Positions 9,435 to 19,617 are shown, counted from the first letter of the stretch. The stretch: 64,000 nt of DNA from Cytidiella melzeri (GCA_022592445.1 JABYQR010000101.1:60427-124426), one strand, 5' to 3'. The notes: generated by a model not told the origin, from the sequence alone. Numbers and translations are program-made.

Positions 9435-12380
9435 ATGGCTACCATCTATCCTCCTCGTTCGCAACCGAATGCATCTAATCGACTCTTCGACATCCCAGCG
9501 CTCGAAGACGATGGTTCAAACTTCCAGACGTGGAAGTTCCGCATCTCGACTGTTCTCGAACTACGAGGCTTAATCGAAGTAATCGACGGTTCGCGGTCCC
9601 CTCCCGATCCTAACGACACGGTTGCACGGGACGAGTATAAACGGCTCGACAAGGAAGCCCGCGCGCAGATCGCTCTCACCCTCAAGGACGAACCTCTCAA
9701 CGGTGTTCTCTACGCCACGTCGGCGAAAGAAACCTGGGACAAGTTACACGCCCGCTACGAGGGAAAAGGGAAGCAGACCATCGTCCTGCTTCTCAACGAG
9801 ATTTTCCGCGGCACCCTTTCGGACAACTCTCCCCTCGAACCACAGCTCAATGCCATGCGGCAGAAGAGCTTCATTCTTACGTCACTAGGCCAACCGCTCG
9901 ACGACGCTGTCATCGCGTCTGCGATGATCATGTCCCTTCCTCCTTCTTACTCTGTTCTATCCATCATCCTCATGTCCTCATCGGACAAACCCACCACCGA
10001 CGCTGTCATGAATGCCATCCTTATGGAAGAGAAGACGCGCGGCGATAACTCGCAGGTCGCTCTCGTTGCGAAGAGCGGCGCTAAGGGCAAGACAGGTCAG
10101 AAGGACAAGAAGAAGAAGGACAAGTTGGACATACGCTGCATGTACTGCAAGAAGCAGGGCCACACGACCGACGAGTGTAGAAAGATGAAGAAAGACAAGG
10201 AGGACAAGGATAAGAGGGACAAAGAGGGAAAGACGAAGGCAAAGGACGGAGAGCACGCGAAGGTCGCTGTTGCAGAGCCTCGCGACGACACCCTCCAACT
10301 TTTCATGGCGCGCGGTCATAGTGGCCGTGCCGACCTCCCTTCCAAGTGGATTGTCGACTCGGGTGCATCCGTGCACATGAGCTCGCAGCGCCACTGGTTT
10401 GTCTCCTACCAATCCCTCGCCTCTCCCACTCAAATATGGCTCGGTGATGAACATTCCATCGACGCCATAGGTGTCGGTCGCGTCGCGCTCGACATTCACG
10501 TTGGCGACACCACCACCAGATCCATCTTCTCCGATGTCTACTTCGTCCCCGACCTCAACGGCAACCTCCTTTCGGTCTCCACACTCACCAAAAAGGGTTT
10601 CAACGTCGCGTTCAAGGGCAACACTTGCAGTGTCCTTCGCTCTGATGGCAAGACCGTTGGTCGTGCCGTTCGCCCGTCCGACAAAGGCCTTTACGTCCTC
10701 GACTCATCACCCGTTCCGTCACTTCGCGCGTTTATCGCCTCAGTGGGCGACAATTCCTTTGATCATCAAACCAATGCTTTTGCCCTTAAGGCCGCTGCGC
10801 AACCTTCATCCAAGGCTGATGTCACCACGTGGCACCGTCGTCTCGGTCACATCAATGTGGACTACGTCCTTCAGATGGTCCGGAAGGGAATGGTTGATGG
10901 TATGGAAATTGTCGGAGAGACCACCCGGCCTCGAACGCTCTGCGTCCCTTGTCTCGAGGGAAAGCAATCACGTCACCCTATCCCCAAGGAAACCCACGAC
11001 AAGAGTACACGAGTCCTTCACCGTGTATACTCTGATGTCTGCGGTCCCATGGAAACTCAGACCCCTCAAGGTCACAGGTACTTCATCACGCATATCGACG
11101 AAGCCTCGCGCAAACCCGTTGTCACCCTCATGAAAGCCAAGAGCGAGTCTGAGAAATGCACCAAGGACTACTACGCTCGCACTGAGGTTCAAACCGGTGA
11201 ACGCGGAAACTATTTCCGCAGCGATGGTGGAGGCGAGTATGGCTCGAAGTCCTTTGCGCAGCTTCTTCTCTCGAAAGGAATTCATCACGAGAAGACGAAT
11301 GCCTACACACCTCAGGAGAACGGCCTCGCGGAACGCATGAACCGCACTCTCGTCGAGATGGCACGTGCTATGCTCAACGACGCGGACCTTCCCAAGAGGT
11401 ACTGGGGATACGCAATTCTTTATGCTGCCTACATCATTGACCGTGTACCCACTCGTGTGCTCGATGGCCTCACCCCTCATGAGTGCTATACTGGCAACAA
11501 GCCTTCAGTCGCTCATCTCCGCATTTTTGGCTGCACCGCACACGTCCACATTCCAGACGAGAAGCGTCGAAAACTTGATCCGAAGTCCCTCGCATGCGTC
11601 TTCCTTGGCTACACTGAGAATCGGAAAGCGTACGTCGTATTACATCGTCCGACCGGCCGCATTTTTGAGTCACGCGACGTGATTTTCAACGAGGACACTA
11701 ACCTCTCAAGCGATCGCGTGATCATTGACACGGATGACTCGCTCGACGTTTTCCCGCCTTTGGTGGCCGATGATGCGACTCCGTACGAGGATCCTCCGCA
11801 GGCAGGTGCTACTGAGGAGAAATTGTCAGCTGCATCGACGGATGTGCGCGACGAGAAGTCCAACAGAGCACAGTCACCTCCTCCAGAATCAAGCCGAGAG
11901 GAAGTAGCACCACCAGATGTACCTGCACGAGGACCAGTCACTCGATCGCGCACACGTCGTGTACCTGCACCCGCCGCTCCTCAGCCTTATCCTGTTCCCA
12001 TCCCCACTCCAGAGCTTCGTCGCTCTACTCGATCGCGCCGAGCGCCTGACCAAGACGACCACCCCAAGTTCTCTTTGGACTCTCGCAACAAGGCGTCAAT
12101 CGAGGCCGCAAAGGCACTTCGGGATGCTGGACTGCAGCAGGAGGCACCAGGACAGCCAAACCAACACGATGATGACGACATTTTCCACGACGCCGCAGAC
12201 GCAAGTTTCGCTAGCGATCAACACGCGCTCAAGGCCTCCCTAGACGACCTGCCGCAGACCTACACCCAAGCCATGGCACAACCGGACGCTTTGGAATGGA
12301 AACTCGCATGCGTCGCAGAGATGCAGGCGTTCGTCAAGGCAGGGCTATACGATGAGACACTTAGTCACGCTTCAAACTAA
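9435..12380 (+). CDS. Copia gag-protease-integrase part of the polyprotein (truncated by insertion)
   Basis: Native sequence runs from 9435 to 12352; the last nine codons before the stop at 12380 are read from the inserted DNA. In order: a gag domain of the UBN2/retrotran_gag type (residues 1-200), a Lys-rich segment with one CCHC knuckle (CMYCKKQGHTTDEC, about 235-248), aspartic protease with DSGA (WIVDSGASVHMSS, about 305), the integrase HHCC region (HRRLGH ... CVPC), and a catalytic core with VYSDVCGP, SDGGGEYGS and AERMNRTLVEMAR. The start of the reverse-transcriptase domain (TYTQAMAQPDALEWKLACVAEM) is present when the frame is cut. All catalytic positions I can check are intact. Confidence 0.92.
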   Translation: MATIYPPRSQPNASNRLFDIPALEDDGSNFQTWKFRISTVLELRGLIEVIDGSRSPPDPNDTVARDEYKRLDKEARAQIALTLKDEPLNGVLYATSAKETWDKLHARYEGKGKQTIVLLLNEIFRGTLSDNSPLEPQLNAMRQKSFILTSLGQPLDDAVIASAMIMSLPPSYSVLSIILMSSSDKPTTDAVMNAILMEEKTRGDNSQVALVAKSGAKGKTGQKDKKKKDKLDIRCMYCKKQGHTTDECRKMKKDKEDKDKRDKEGKTKAKDGEHAKVAVAEPRDDTLQLFMARGHSGRADLPSKWIVDSGASVHMSSQRHWFVSYQSLASPTQIWLGDEHSIDAIGVGRVALDIHVGDTTTRSIFSDVYFVPDLNGNLLSVSTLTKKGFNVAFKGNTCSVLRSDGKTVGRAVRPSDKGLYVLDSSPVPSLRAFIASVGDNSFDHQTNAFALKAAAQPSSKADVTTWHRRLGHINVDYVLQMVRKGMVDGMEIVGETTRPRTLCVPCLEGKQSRHPIPKETHDKSTRVLHRVYSDVCGPMETQTPQGHRYFITHIDEASRKPVVTLMKAKSESEKCTKDYYARTEVQTGERGNYFRSDGGGEYGSKSFAQLLLSKGIHHEKTNAYTPQENGLAERMNRTLVEMARAMLNDADLPKRYWGYAILYAAYIIDRVPTRVLDGLTPHECYTGNKPSVAHLRIFGCTAHVHIPDEKRRKLDPKSLACVFLGYTENRKAYVVLHRPTGRIFESRDVIFNEDTNLSSDRVIIDTDDSLDVFPPLVADDATPYEDPPQAGATEEKLSAASTDVRDEKSNRAQSPPPESSREEVAPPDVPARGPVTRSRTRRVPAPAAPQPYPVPIPTPELRRSTRSRRAPDQDDHPKFSLDSRNKASIEAAKALRDAGLQQEAPGQPNQHDDDDIFHDAADASFASDQHALKASLDDLPQTYTQAMAQPDALEWKLACVAEMQAFVKAGLYDETLSHASN

Positions 12381-14181
12381 GAACAACCTTAAAGACAACA
12401 CAACCACCCACGAAGTGGCAATAGAAGTGTAAAGGTGTAGAAGCGCGGAAGTGTTAAAGTAATGCGAGGTGGTCTAAGAGTCCTAGTTTTACTTGTGCTA
12501 AAAGAGCGACAAGGTTTTTGTGATATTGTTTATATGAAGGGAACTAGACGGGCAACTACCACGCGTATTGCGGGTAAAAGGGGCAAGTCGGCGCGGTGAA
12601 AGCGAAAGAGTTATAGCGCGGCTTCAAGAGAGCGCGCGTGAAAGGTCGCGGATTGTAGGAAAACGGCGCGCGGAGGGACGCAGAAGATAAACGCAGACGC
12701 AATATGAATCTCGAACACAAAACGCGGTTGCTGGTGAAGATGAAGTGGTCGCTGTAAAACGCGGGCGCAGTGAAAGTGAACGCAGTAAGCTCGACGCAGT
12801 GAAGATGAAACGCAACGCAGTAACGCAGTAAGATAACGCAGTTAAAAAGCAAACGCAGTATAACAAAGCCGAAAGGAAACGTGAGAGAAAGAGAAGCTAA
12901 TGGCGCGCGAGTCGTAGCAGAAGGCTATGTGAGATCGCCGTCAAGTGGACTCGACAGACTGCGCGCGGGGGCGGTAGTGTAGAACAACACCTCCCGAGCG
13001 GCGATGCGTATTACAAGCAAACGCGTGGCCAACGACGACGTTGGTAGAGCTGGTAAGATTGAACTGTACTAGTTCGCACTCGTGACCCTCGCCTTCAAAG
13101 TCTGGAGATAGCCAGCAATCTGGGTGCGGCGCGCGCGGGCGATTGCAGTCGAGTGGGACGAAAGGTCCTGTACGTAGGGGAATTGGATGGTCGCTCTGAG
13201 TGTCGCAATAGGAGCAGTTATCGAGCGAGTCCGCGACAGATGCGACGGACGACGCTGGCGAGGGTGATTTAGGAGTAGGTCTCTCAGGGGAGACCGTAGG
13301 CGCTGCTGAGGGCTCGGGCGGCGGCGTGGGCGCGGGGATGGTGGGATAACGGCGTTGAATCTCGCGCGGGCGCGGGCTGAAAGGGCAACGGCCGGTGGGT
13401 GAATGGGGAACAGTGGAACAGCAGCAGCAGGCTCGAGGCGGGTTGTCGTTGTTGGACGCCGCGGGCATAAACGTGGAAGAGATCGCAGTGAGGCAACGCA
13501 GGAGAGGCTACAGCTAGGGACGCGAAGAGACTCCCTCGACGCGAGCGCAAAGTGTAAAATATACTCTGGGAACTGGGGTGTGGATTGATTGATTTTCTAC
13601 GCAGTACAAGCAACACCTTTTTATATACCCTGACGACCCTCTCCTAAACCTTTCCTTCTATGTCTTAAACCCAAACGCGAGAGCGAGGAAACGGGGTGGC
13701 AGAATACTTCCGTCTGCGGAGGCAAAATGCCCAGCGAATCGACGCCTGGCGGGACACAGCGCTGGTCGACGCGGAGTAGCGGCGCGCACCCTTGCGCTGC
13801 AGAGGCGCCAACCGTCGCGAGCAGGTGATGAGGCGCCGTCCAGGAGTTGCACAGCGTGGCGTGATAGGAGCCTTCCTGAAACGGGGTTCGCGCGTCAAGT
13901 TTCTTCTACCGTTGTTCCGACTCGTGTCCGATGCACTTGGTGGCTGGCCGGCCCATGCTCCGATGCAAAAGGGGCGTGTCTGTGTAGCAGAGTTCGGTGC
14001 GATTCCTCGGCCTCGGATGTTTCCGGCGCATTGCTCCTTGTCAAGTCCTCGGATCCTCGGCGGACTCCTCGTGCTCGTGACGCTGGGAAAGTTGAGGGAC
14101 TTGCCGCTCAGGATGACGCGGGCCGCGCAAATGGCGGGCTGCTGCCGGTTCTCCGCGCCTAGCCGATTTCCGGGCGTATCA
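12353..14181. mobile_element. 1829-bp insertion of unresolved class inside copia pol
   Basis: The copia coding sequence is interrupted between 12352 and 14186. ACGA occurs on both sides (12349-12352 and 14182-14185) as a 4-bp target duplication, and the insert has TG...CA ends (TGAGAC ... GTATCA). Such ends fit an LTR or solo LTR, but I find no internal direct repeat of the ends. If one mismatch is allowed, an 8-bp duplication (ACGATGAG/ACGACGAG) is an alternative reading. The insert contains a degenerate ACGCAGTA-type short tandem array at about 12770-12865, a Pro-rich minus frame at 12941-13468 of doubtful meaning, and a TATATA box near 13618. No transposase or reverse transcriptase is seen, so it is non-autonomous. 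Confidence 0.8.
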
Positions 14182-14185
14182 ACGA

Positions 14186-15641
14186 CGAGGTACCAAGACC
14201 TAAGGACCGAACGCTAGTCGACTGTCGATGGGTTTTTGCCATCAAGCGAGGACCGGACGGCGAAGTTGTCAAACACAAGGCTCGTCTCGTGGCAAAAGGA
14301 TTTACGCAGGTTGAGCGAATTGATTTCACGGAGACCTTCGCTCCTGTATCCAAGTTCACCTCCATTCGCACTCTCCTAGCTATCGCTGCGCAGGAAGACC
14401 TTGAAATTCACCAAATGGACGTCAAGTCCGCTTTCCTCAACGGCGAACTCGACGAGGAGATCTACATGAGGTGTCCACCCGGTTTTCAGACCGATGAAGG
14501 ACTTGTCTGGAAACTCAAGAAGTCCCTCTATGGTCTCAGGCAGTCTAGTCGCCAGTGGTACCAACGCCTTCTCAAGGAATTCAAGAATCTCGACTTCACG
14601 CGCTCTCACTACGACCATGCCGTCTTTTTCAAGAAGGAACACCATTCATTCATTATCTGCGCAGTGTATGTCGACGACACACTGATCTTCGGGAAGGACC
14701 TCGCCAAGGTACTGGAACTCAAGGCAGAGTTCTCTCGCCGCTTCGAGATGACGGATCTGGGCGAAGCTCGCTGGATTCTCAATATGGAGATCATTCGCGA
14801 TCGCGCCAACCACACTCTCGAACTGTCTCAACGCCAGTTCATCAAAACTATCCTGGACCGATTTGGACTCACAGCATGCCGACCGGTTTCTACCCCTATG
14901 GACGCGAACGCGAAACTTCCCAAGCTTACCGCGGCCGAACCCGAGATCGACGTCAAGAGCTACCAATCGATGCTTGGTTCGCTGATGTACGCGATGATCG
15001 GAACCCGTCCTGACCTTGCGTTTTCAGTGGGCGTGTTGAGTAAACACGCTGCGACACCCGGCCGTGATCATCTCAATGCCATTACACGGGTCTACCGCTA
15101 CCTCCAGGCTAGCAAGGACCTCCGCCTCACGTTCCGTGGTACTCCTCCAGATGCGCGCGACGGTATTTCTCCCGACCTTATCGGCTATGTCGATGCTGAT
15201 TGGGCCTCGGACGTCAACGATCGCCGTTCAATTACGGGATACGTCTTCATACTCTCGGGTGGCGCCGTCAGCTGGTCGTCGAAGAGGCAACACTCGACTG
15301 CGCTCTCAAGCACCGAGGCTGAGTACATGGCTGCGTCGCATGCCACCAAGGAGGCCGTCTGGCTGCGCTCTGTCCTCATCGAGATTGGACGTCTGGCCTC
15401 GACTTACACTGTTCCCCTCCTCATTGACAACCAGTCGGCTATCGCACTCATCAAGAACCCAGAGCACCACGAGCGCACAAAACACATCGCAGTTCGTTAT
15501 CACTTCATTCGCGACACCTACGATGACGACCTTATTATCCCTGAGTACGTTCCTACCGGAGATCAGGTCGCCGACGTTTTGACCAAGGCTCTCGCGCGCG
15601 AGAAGCACAACCGTTTTTTGCTTGGTATGGGTCAGTTGTGA
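14186..15641 (+). CDS. Copia reverse transcriptase-RNase H part of the polyprotein
   Basis: This continues the gag-pol frame after the insertion: the GA left at 12351-12352 plus C14186 make one Asp codon, then EVPRPKDRTLVDCRWVF. Reverse transcriptase motifs are KARLVAKGFTQ, MDVKSAFLNGELDEEIYM, and the catalytic YVDDTLIFG near 14670. RNase H shows GYVDADWASDVNDRRSITGYV, STEAEYMAASHATKEAVWL and a final HIAVRYHFIRD ... DVLTKAL. No stop or frameshift is seen. As it stands, the part downstream of the insertion lacks its own start and would not be translated from the gag ATG. Confidence 0.92.
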
Positions 15642-15664
15642 AGTCCACACCCGCTGAGTGGGCG

Positions 15665-15882
15665 TGTTGTTTTTATTTCTCCTTAGTTCATCAGGCATGG
15701 ACTCACTCACTCTTTTTCGTACGCTCCTTATTCGGACTCAAGAGCTTTGTGGCGTCGGTACTGTATAGTGGCATGATTAGATAATCACACTGAATATACT
15801 AGTTTCCTCGCACTACTCGAGGCTGACTGAGATTACGTTCGCTTCGCGCACTACAGATTGGGCCACTCGTATCCCTGCAAAA
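15665..15882 (+). repeat. 3' LTR of copia element 1 (218 bp)
   Basis: One mismatch to the 5' LTR. It is preceded by the polypurine-like GAGTGGGCG and followed by target duplication CCATG (15883-15887). Confidence 0.95.
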
Positions 15883-15901
15883 CCATGTGCTTGCCTGAGG
15901 T

Positions 15902-17389
15902 TTATGGAGCACGCTTTTTCCCCTTCTTCCTTCCTCCATCAGGGACTGAACTGTGCAAATCAGGTTGGTGGCTGCGAATCCATTCAGGATCACGCCTGTG
16001 AATAAAAAATGAACATTCCTTCGAGTCGGAGCGGTGAGCTCCCTTGCAGTTGAAGCATGTGACTGCGGAAGATGGGGCAAGGGCCAGATGACGATGCTCG
16101 TCATGCGGGCCAGTACAGATGACACACCTCATAGAGGTGTGCCGACAAATGGCTGCTGAGTGCCCCCAGCGTTGGCAAATAGAGCACCTCTGAACCAGAG
16201 GTCGGAAGTTGGTTGCTTGGGCTGCATGAGCCAAGCACCCAGCGGCACCAAGGTAAATCGGCTCTTTGAGGATGGCCTTGAGGTTGGAACCTTTGGCATT
16301 GTCATGAAAATCGACATAGACTATACCAAAGCCTGGTGAGTGAGCTGGAATGTGCAAGCGAGGTGATCCAATGATGGGAATGTCCTTCCAGACCGGGGAT
16401 GACTTGATGTGGTAGGAGAGAGTGGGGAGGGCAGACTCAGGTGTGGTCCATGTACCCTGACGACCGGAGAGTGCAACCCGCTTGTAGAAGACAGTGTTGC
16501 GGAACTGGAAGCGCTCAGTGGCAAAGGGAATGGACTTCAGTGTTGGGAGGAAGTCGGAGCGGGTGAAGCCTGAGCAGATGTCATCAGCAATGGCTGCTGG
16601 CTTGGTGGAGAAAGTGAGCCGGATTTCAATGCCCGGAATCCAGCGTGCAGAACACAATTGTGGAAGGGAGCCGTCCTGGACCTGTTGAGGACAGGCCTGA
16701 GCGACATAGCTATGCCAAGCGGCACTGAGTAGATAGTCACTTGGCAGGGTGGCAAGGTTGACTGGAGCAAGCGGGCGGAGGGTTATTGAGCATGCAAGCC
16801 CCTTTGGAGTGCGTGCAACCTTAGGTTTGGGTCGCGGTGGGGTGGTGAGCTTCGAGGCCAAGTCAATGACCTCTGCAGTGGAAGCGGCAGGGAGGGCTGA
16901 GGCGAGGACCTTGGCCATGGAAAGTGGGTCACCTTTGGAGACCTTAGCGTTAGGAACACGCATTTGTGTGACCGGGCCAGAGGCAGGCAGAGCTGCATGG
17001 GGTTGAGGGAGAGATGAGGTGGTGTCCACATGTTGAGTCGACGGTGGGTTTGTGGGCAGTGGATTTGGCGCTTTGAAGCGCACAGGAGTTGAACGGTTCC
17101 ACACAAATGTTAGAGCCTTCAGGGAGTTGAAGAATGAGTCGAAGGTAAGTCCAGAGTCAGGCGAGCGAGAGGCAGACTTGATGAGTTCTTGCTGCGCAGT
17201 GAGCAGCGAGGTGATTTGATTGAAAGCGTCGGCAGCATTTTTCAGCGCAGCCGACAGCTGGTTGATGGCAGGGTCTATGTGGGCCTCATTGACAGAGACT
17301 GCGACCGGTTCTGTGCCAGCGAAAGGAGGCGGGCGGGGTATAGACTGTCCAGGTGGCGGAGACGTGGCAGGGCGCTTATTGGTGCTCAT
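15902..17389 (-). CDS. LINE ORF1 protein (gag-like, CCHC knuckles)
   Basis: A nucleic-acid-binding ORF1 of 495 residues with no internal stop. The N-terminal third is Pro/Ser/Thr-rich with a helical segment (NQLSAALKNAADAFNQITSLLTAQQELIK). The C-terminal part has three zinc-knuckle-like motifs in a row: CSICQRWGHSAAIC, CVICTGPHDEHRHL and CFNCKGAHRSDSKEC, then a basic tail (GGRKKGKKRAP). This layout is typical of ORF1 proteins of I/Tad/Jockey-type LINEs. In those elements ORF1 coats the RNA and assists target-primed reverse transcription. An intact frame in an element that lacks ORF2 suggests recent transposition or selection in cis. Confidence 0.85.
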   Translation of the reverse strand: MSTNKRPATSPPPGQSIPRPPPFAGTEPVAVSVNEAHIDPAINQLSAALKNAADAFNQITSLLTAQQELIKSASRSPDSGLTFDSFFNSLKALTFVWNRSTPVRFKAPNPLPTNPPSTQHVDTTSSLPQPHAALPASGPVTQMRVPNAKVSKGDPLSMAKVLASALPAASTAEVIDLASKLTTPPRPKPKVARTPKGLACSITLRPLAPVNLATLPSDYLLSAAWHSYVAQACPQQVQDGSLPQLCSARWIPGIEIRLTFSTKPAAIADDICSGFTRSDFLPTLKSIPFATERFQFRNTVFYKRVALSGRQGTWTTPESALPTLSYHIKSSPVWKDIPIIGSPRLHIPAHSPGFGIVYVDFHDNAKGSNLKAILKEPIYLGAAGCLAHAAQATNFRPLVQRCSICQRWGHSAAICRHTSMRCVICTGPHDEHRHLALAPSSAVTCFNCKGAHRSDSKECSFFIHRRDPEWIRSHQPDLHSSVPDGGRKKGKKRAP

Positions 17390-17411
17390 GATGGTAACAG
17401 AGCAAGAAGTT

Positions 17412-17426
17412 CAGCCTCACACGGTC
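17412..17426 (+). repeat. Target-site duplication of the LINE (right copy)
   Basis: CAGCCTCACACGGTC is identical to 8937-8951. The F-box coding sequence resumes directly after it. Confidence 0.9.
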
Positions 17427-18739
17427 AGGCGCTGTTCCTCTCACCGTCTATCTCTCAGGCTATATATCCCATGACGTCGACGGCAGCACTCTGTTGGGAG
17501 TTATCGCATTGCACTCAGGGCGTATTCGCAGGCTATATCTGAAGCAGGCTCAGACTACATTTCTAGACTCTAACCTACAGGAGGCTGATCAATTGGAAGT
17601 ATTGCTCGTCAATCAGTTCCGGTTGAACGGGGAGTACACCGAAACTGTTAACAGCTGGCATTTTTCCAAAATTACGCACGTTGGCCATAAACTCCTTTGC
17701 TGGCTAGAACGGAGCTAATATCCGTACATTACGACATCTTATCCTTGAAGACCACTCTCTCGTCGTCAACTGCCTTTATGCTTTACACGCATTCCTGGTG
17801 TTGAACCCGCAATTAGAGAACCTCGTGTTTGAGGATATGTTTTGGGACAAACTCAGGCTGGAAGAAGGACTAGTAAGCAGAGCTGTGGATGCATTACCAC
17901 CTATCGACATGCCGAGTCTCAAGCGGATTTCTGTTGCTTCTCCCGTCTGGGACGATGCGGCGGTCTTGAATGGAGATATCGAGAAGAAACCAATTCTACA
18001 AGGAGGACATGCAAAGGCATACCATATCCCGCTACCAGCTGCACCAGTGTTTCCTATTCAGCAGAAACTATTGATTGGCAGCTACAGTTGCATCGTCAGT
18101 ACGGACGGACATTCAAGTTATTTCATATCCGTCGACTTCGGACGCTTTTTCGTGCAGAGCGTTATTCCATCGACTCACTCTCAGCTGGAAGAGCTTTGGC
18201 TATGGTCGGCATAACGTCACGTCAAAGACAGCGGCTTTGATTGGACAGTCGGGGTGAAGGCATTTCAGTGGGTGAAGAAGATTGTTCTGGCTTGCGACAT
18301 TCCGTCTTGGCTCGCCCATATATCCGACTATCACCTCTTCCGCAATTTGATGGAAATACAAATACATCGACAAGAACGAGCGTTACACGGCGACTTTGAG
18401 GCAATCGCGAGCTTCTTGGACAAGCGACTCCAAGCGCAATCTGGTCCTGATCAAACCTTGCGCTTCGTCCAAGAATTTACAGCTGGCAGAATGACTCAGA
18501 TTGTTAAAGATTGGAAGGAGATTCTTCCCAACTACGCGCTCCTTGTTCCACATGTTGCGTTGGAGAATCCTCACGCGCCGCCTCTGCGAATGGATTTGCC
18601 GTCCGTTTGCACAATGAACTCTGCCGTTCACGCGCACTGGCTGTCGTGGGAGCCAGACATGTAACGAGGTGGCATCCGTATGTAATTTGACAGTGCTTCA
18701 TACTGCTGTGTGGCAGTTGACACAATCATTGCAATATAC

Positions 18740-18904
18740 TTACTCGTCTCAACATCGGCCGCGGGTGAACTACATTTCAGAAGTTTGTCATACTCATAGA
18801 CGGTGCATTCAGACTTCTCCAGCAAGCCATTTGAAGCACTAGCCAATATATTACAATGCAGCTCCCATCTTTCCCAAGTGAAACTCGGACGTAGCCGAAG
18901 ACAT
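18740..18904 (-). pseudogene. F-box N-terminal relic (copy 3, inverted)
   Basis: Reading the minus strand from an ATG at 18904 gives an eroded version of exon 1 of the F-box family (MSSATSEFHLGKMGAAL, stop, YIG, stop, CFKWLAGE). It has three in-frame stops and is followed by a stretch that could match exon 2 up to a GTAAGT at about 18752. It lies about 75 bp beyond the 3' end of copy 2 in the opposite orientation. The family therefore expanded by local duplication with inversion. It is closest to copy 1 (FKWLAGE is shared). Confidence 0.7.
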
Positions 18905-19617
18905 GGTGGATCACCGCGACTCAAGCTGCATCAAGTCTAGGGGTCCTGTCTGTCGACGTGTCAGCTGTATGTCATCCCACCCACCTAACGAACAGGAGCT
19001 GGCAGCAATGTATAGCAAAACTGCCAGTGCGGCGTGTCCGAATCAATACTAACTCACCTTTTCACGAGTAGGTTTCAGGCATGAGGACTTAAGTTTAATT
19101 GTTGAGCTCTGATATAGATCTGATTGATGCTTGCAACTGTACGCAGCTCGATGTTGAACGTTCAACGTTACAGCTGACAGGAAGAGCAATAAACAGTGCG
19201 TGCACTCACTGGCGCGTCACTGGTGGCAAATGTGACTGAACGCAAGCGTTACACTGTCGCGTCTCGTCACAAGTTTCGATGCTGTCACGAGAGTTCCACT
19301 ACAACTCTCGTCAGTGCCACTACGACTCGTCTACGTCTGCAAGCCGTAGCGCAAACAGCTCTGACGAAGCTGGAGCCTGTGTTTGTATCGTGAGGTACGT
19401 GAATCCCCGAGTCTGGCTCATCAATCTGCATGCTGACCATCACAGCATTGCTAGAATAGGTCACTAATATAGGAGTCTCCCGCAGGCCGAACAGCCCCCA
19501 TACCTCACAGCTCCTCCTTTCCATGTGGGTAGGATTTGGTATATCAATGCGTTATATATTGACAAAATTTGAAGAGGTAGCATTCAAGATAGCAGGAAGC
19601 CTGATTCAAACCCGACG
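18905..19617. other. Intergenic, upstream of the intact F-box gene
   Basis: No gene. It contains the inverted copy (about 19224-19277) of the block at 853-905. A short open frame at 19196-19393 has no support. Confidence 0.5.

Larger units (their letters stand above)
9139..15882 (+). mobile_element. Ty1/copia retrotransposon 1, nearly pristine, interrupted by a later insertion
   Basis: LTRs of 218 bp at both ends, a 5-bp target duplication (CCATG), a primer-binding site directly after the 5' LTR and a purine-rich GAGTGGGCG just before the 3' LTR. A single gag-pol frame (ATG 9435, stop 15641) is broken only by the 1829-bp insertion at 12353-14181. Removing the insertion and one copy of its 4-bp duplication restores an uninterrupted frame of 1457 codons. 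The element itself sits in the 3' sequence of the LINE. Confidence 0.93.
8952..17411 (-). mobile_element. Non-LTR retrotransposon with ORF1 only (LINE, HAL1-like), host of a copia element
   Basis: Minus-strand element bounded by a 15-bp target duplication. Its 5' end is at about 17411, 22 bp before the ORF1 ATG, and its 3' end is an A12 tail (seen as T12 at 8952-8963). Without the nested copia element it is only about 1.7 kb: ORF1 (17389-15902), a stop, then about 200 nt of 3' sequence made of 15901-15883 joined to 9138-8952. There is no room for, and no trace of, the endonuclease/reverse-transcriptase ORF2. It must therefore have been copied by another element's machinery, unless ORF2 was deleted later. 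Confidence 0.85.
8399..18664 (+). pseudogene. F-box protein, copy 2 (split by the LINE nest, frameshifted)
   Basis: The left part covers 8399-8951: exon 1 8399-8505 (MASAPYKFGTEK...), exon 2 8563-8587, and exon 3 from 8649 with the start of the F-box (NRLAPELLGTIFQHL). The frame then breaks around 8800. The reading resumes after the inserted LINE at 17412: RSGAVPLTVYLSG continues exactly where the left part stops. Further frame changes occur near 17690 (stop at 17718) and 18200 (stop at 18214). Paralogue-like sequence ends at 18664 (AVHAHWLSWEPDM). Each segment aligns to the intact paralogue at 19618. The 15-bp sequence CAGCCTCACACGGTC is present once on each side of the insertion as its target duplication. 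This gene is dead, both from the insertion and from independent frameshifts. Confidence 0.85.

Noticed and set aside
12941..13468. 175-codon Pro/Ser-rich minus-strand frame in the 1829-bp insertion
   Set aside because: Low-complexity composition in GC-rich DNA makes a chance frame likely; no domain is visible.
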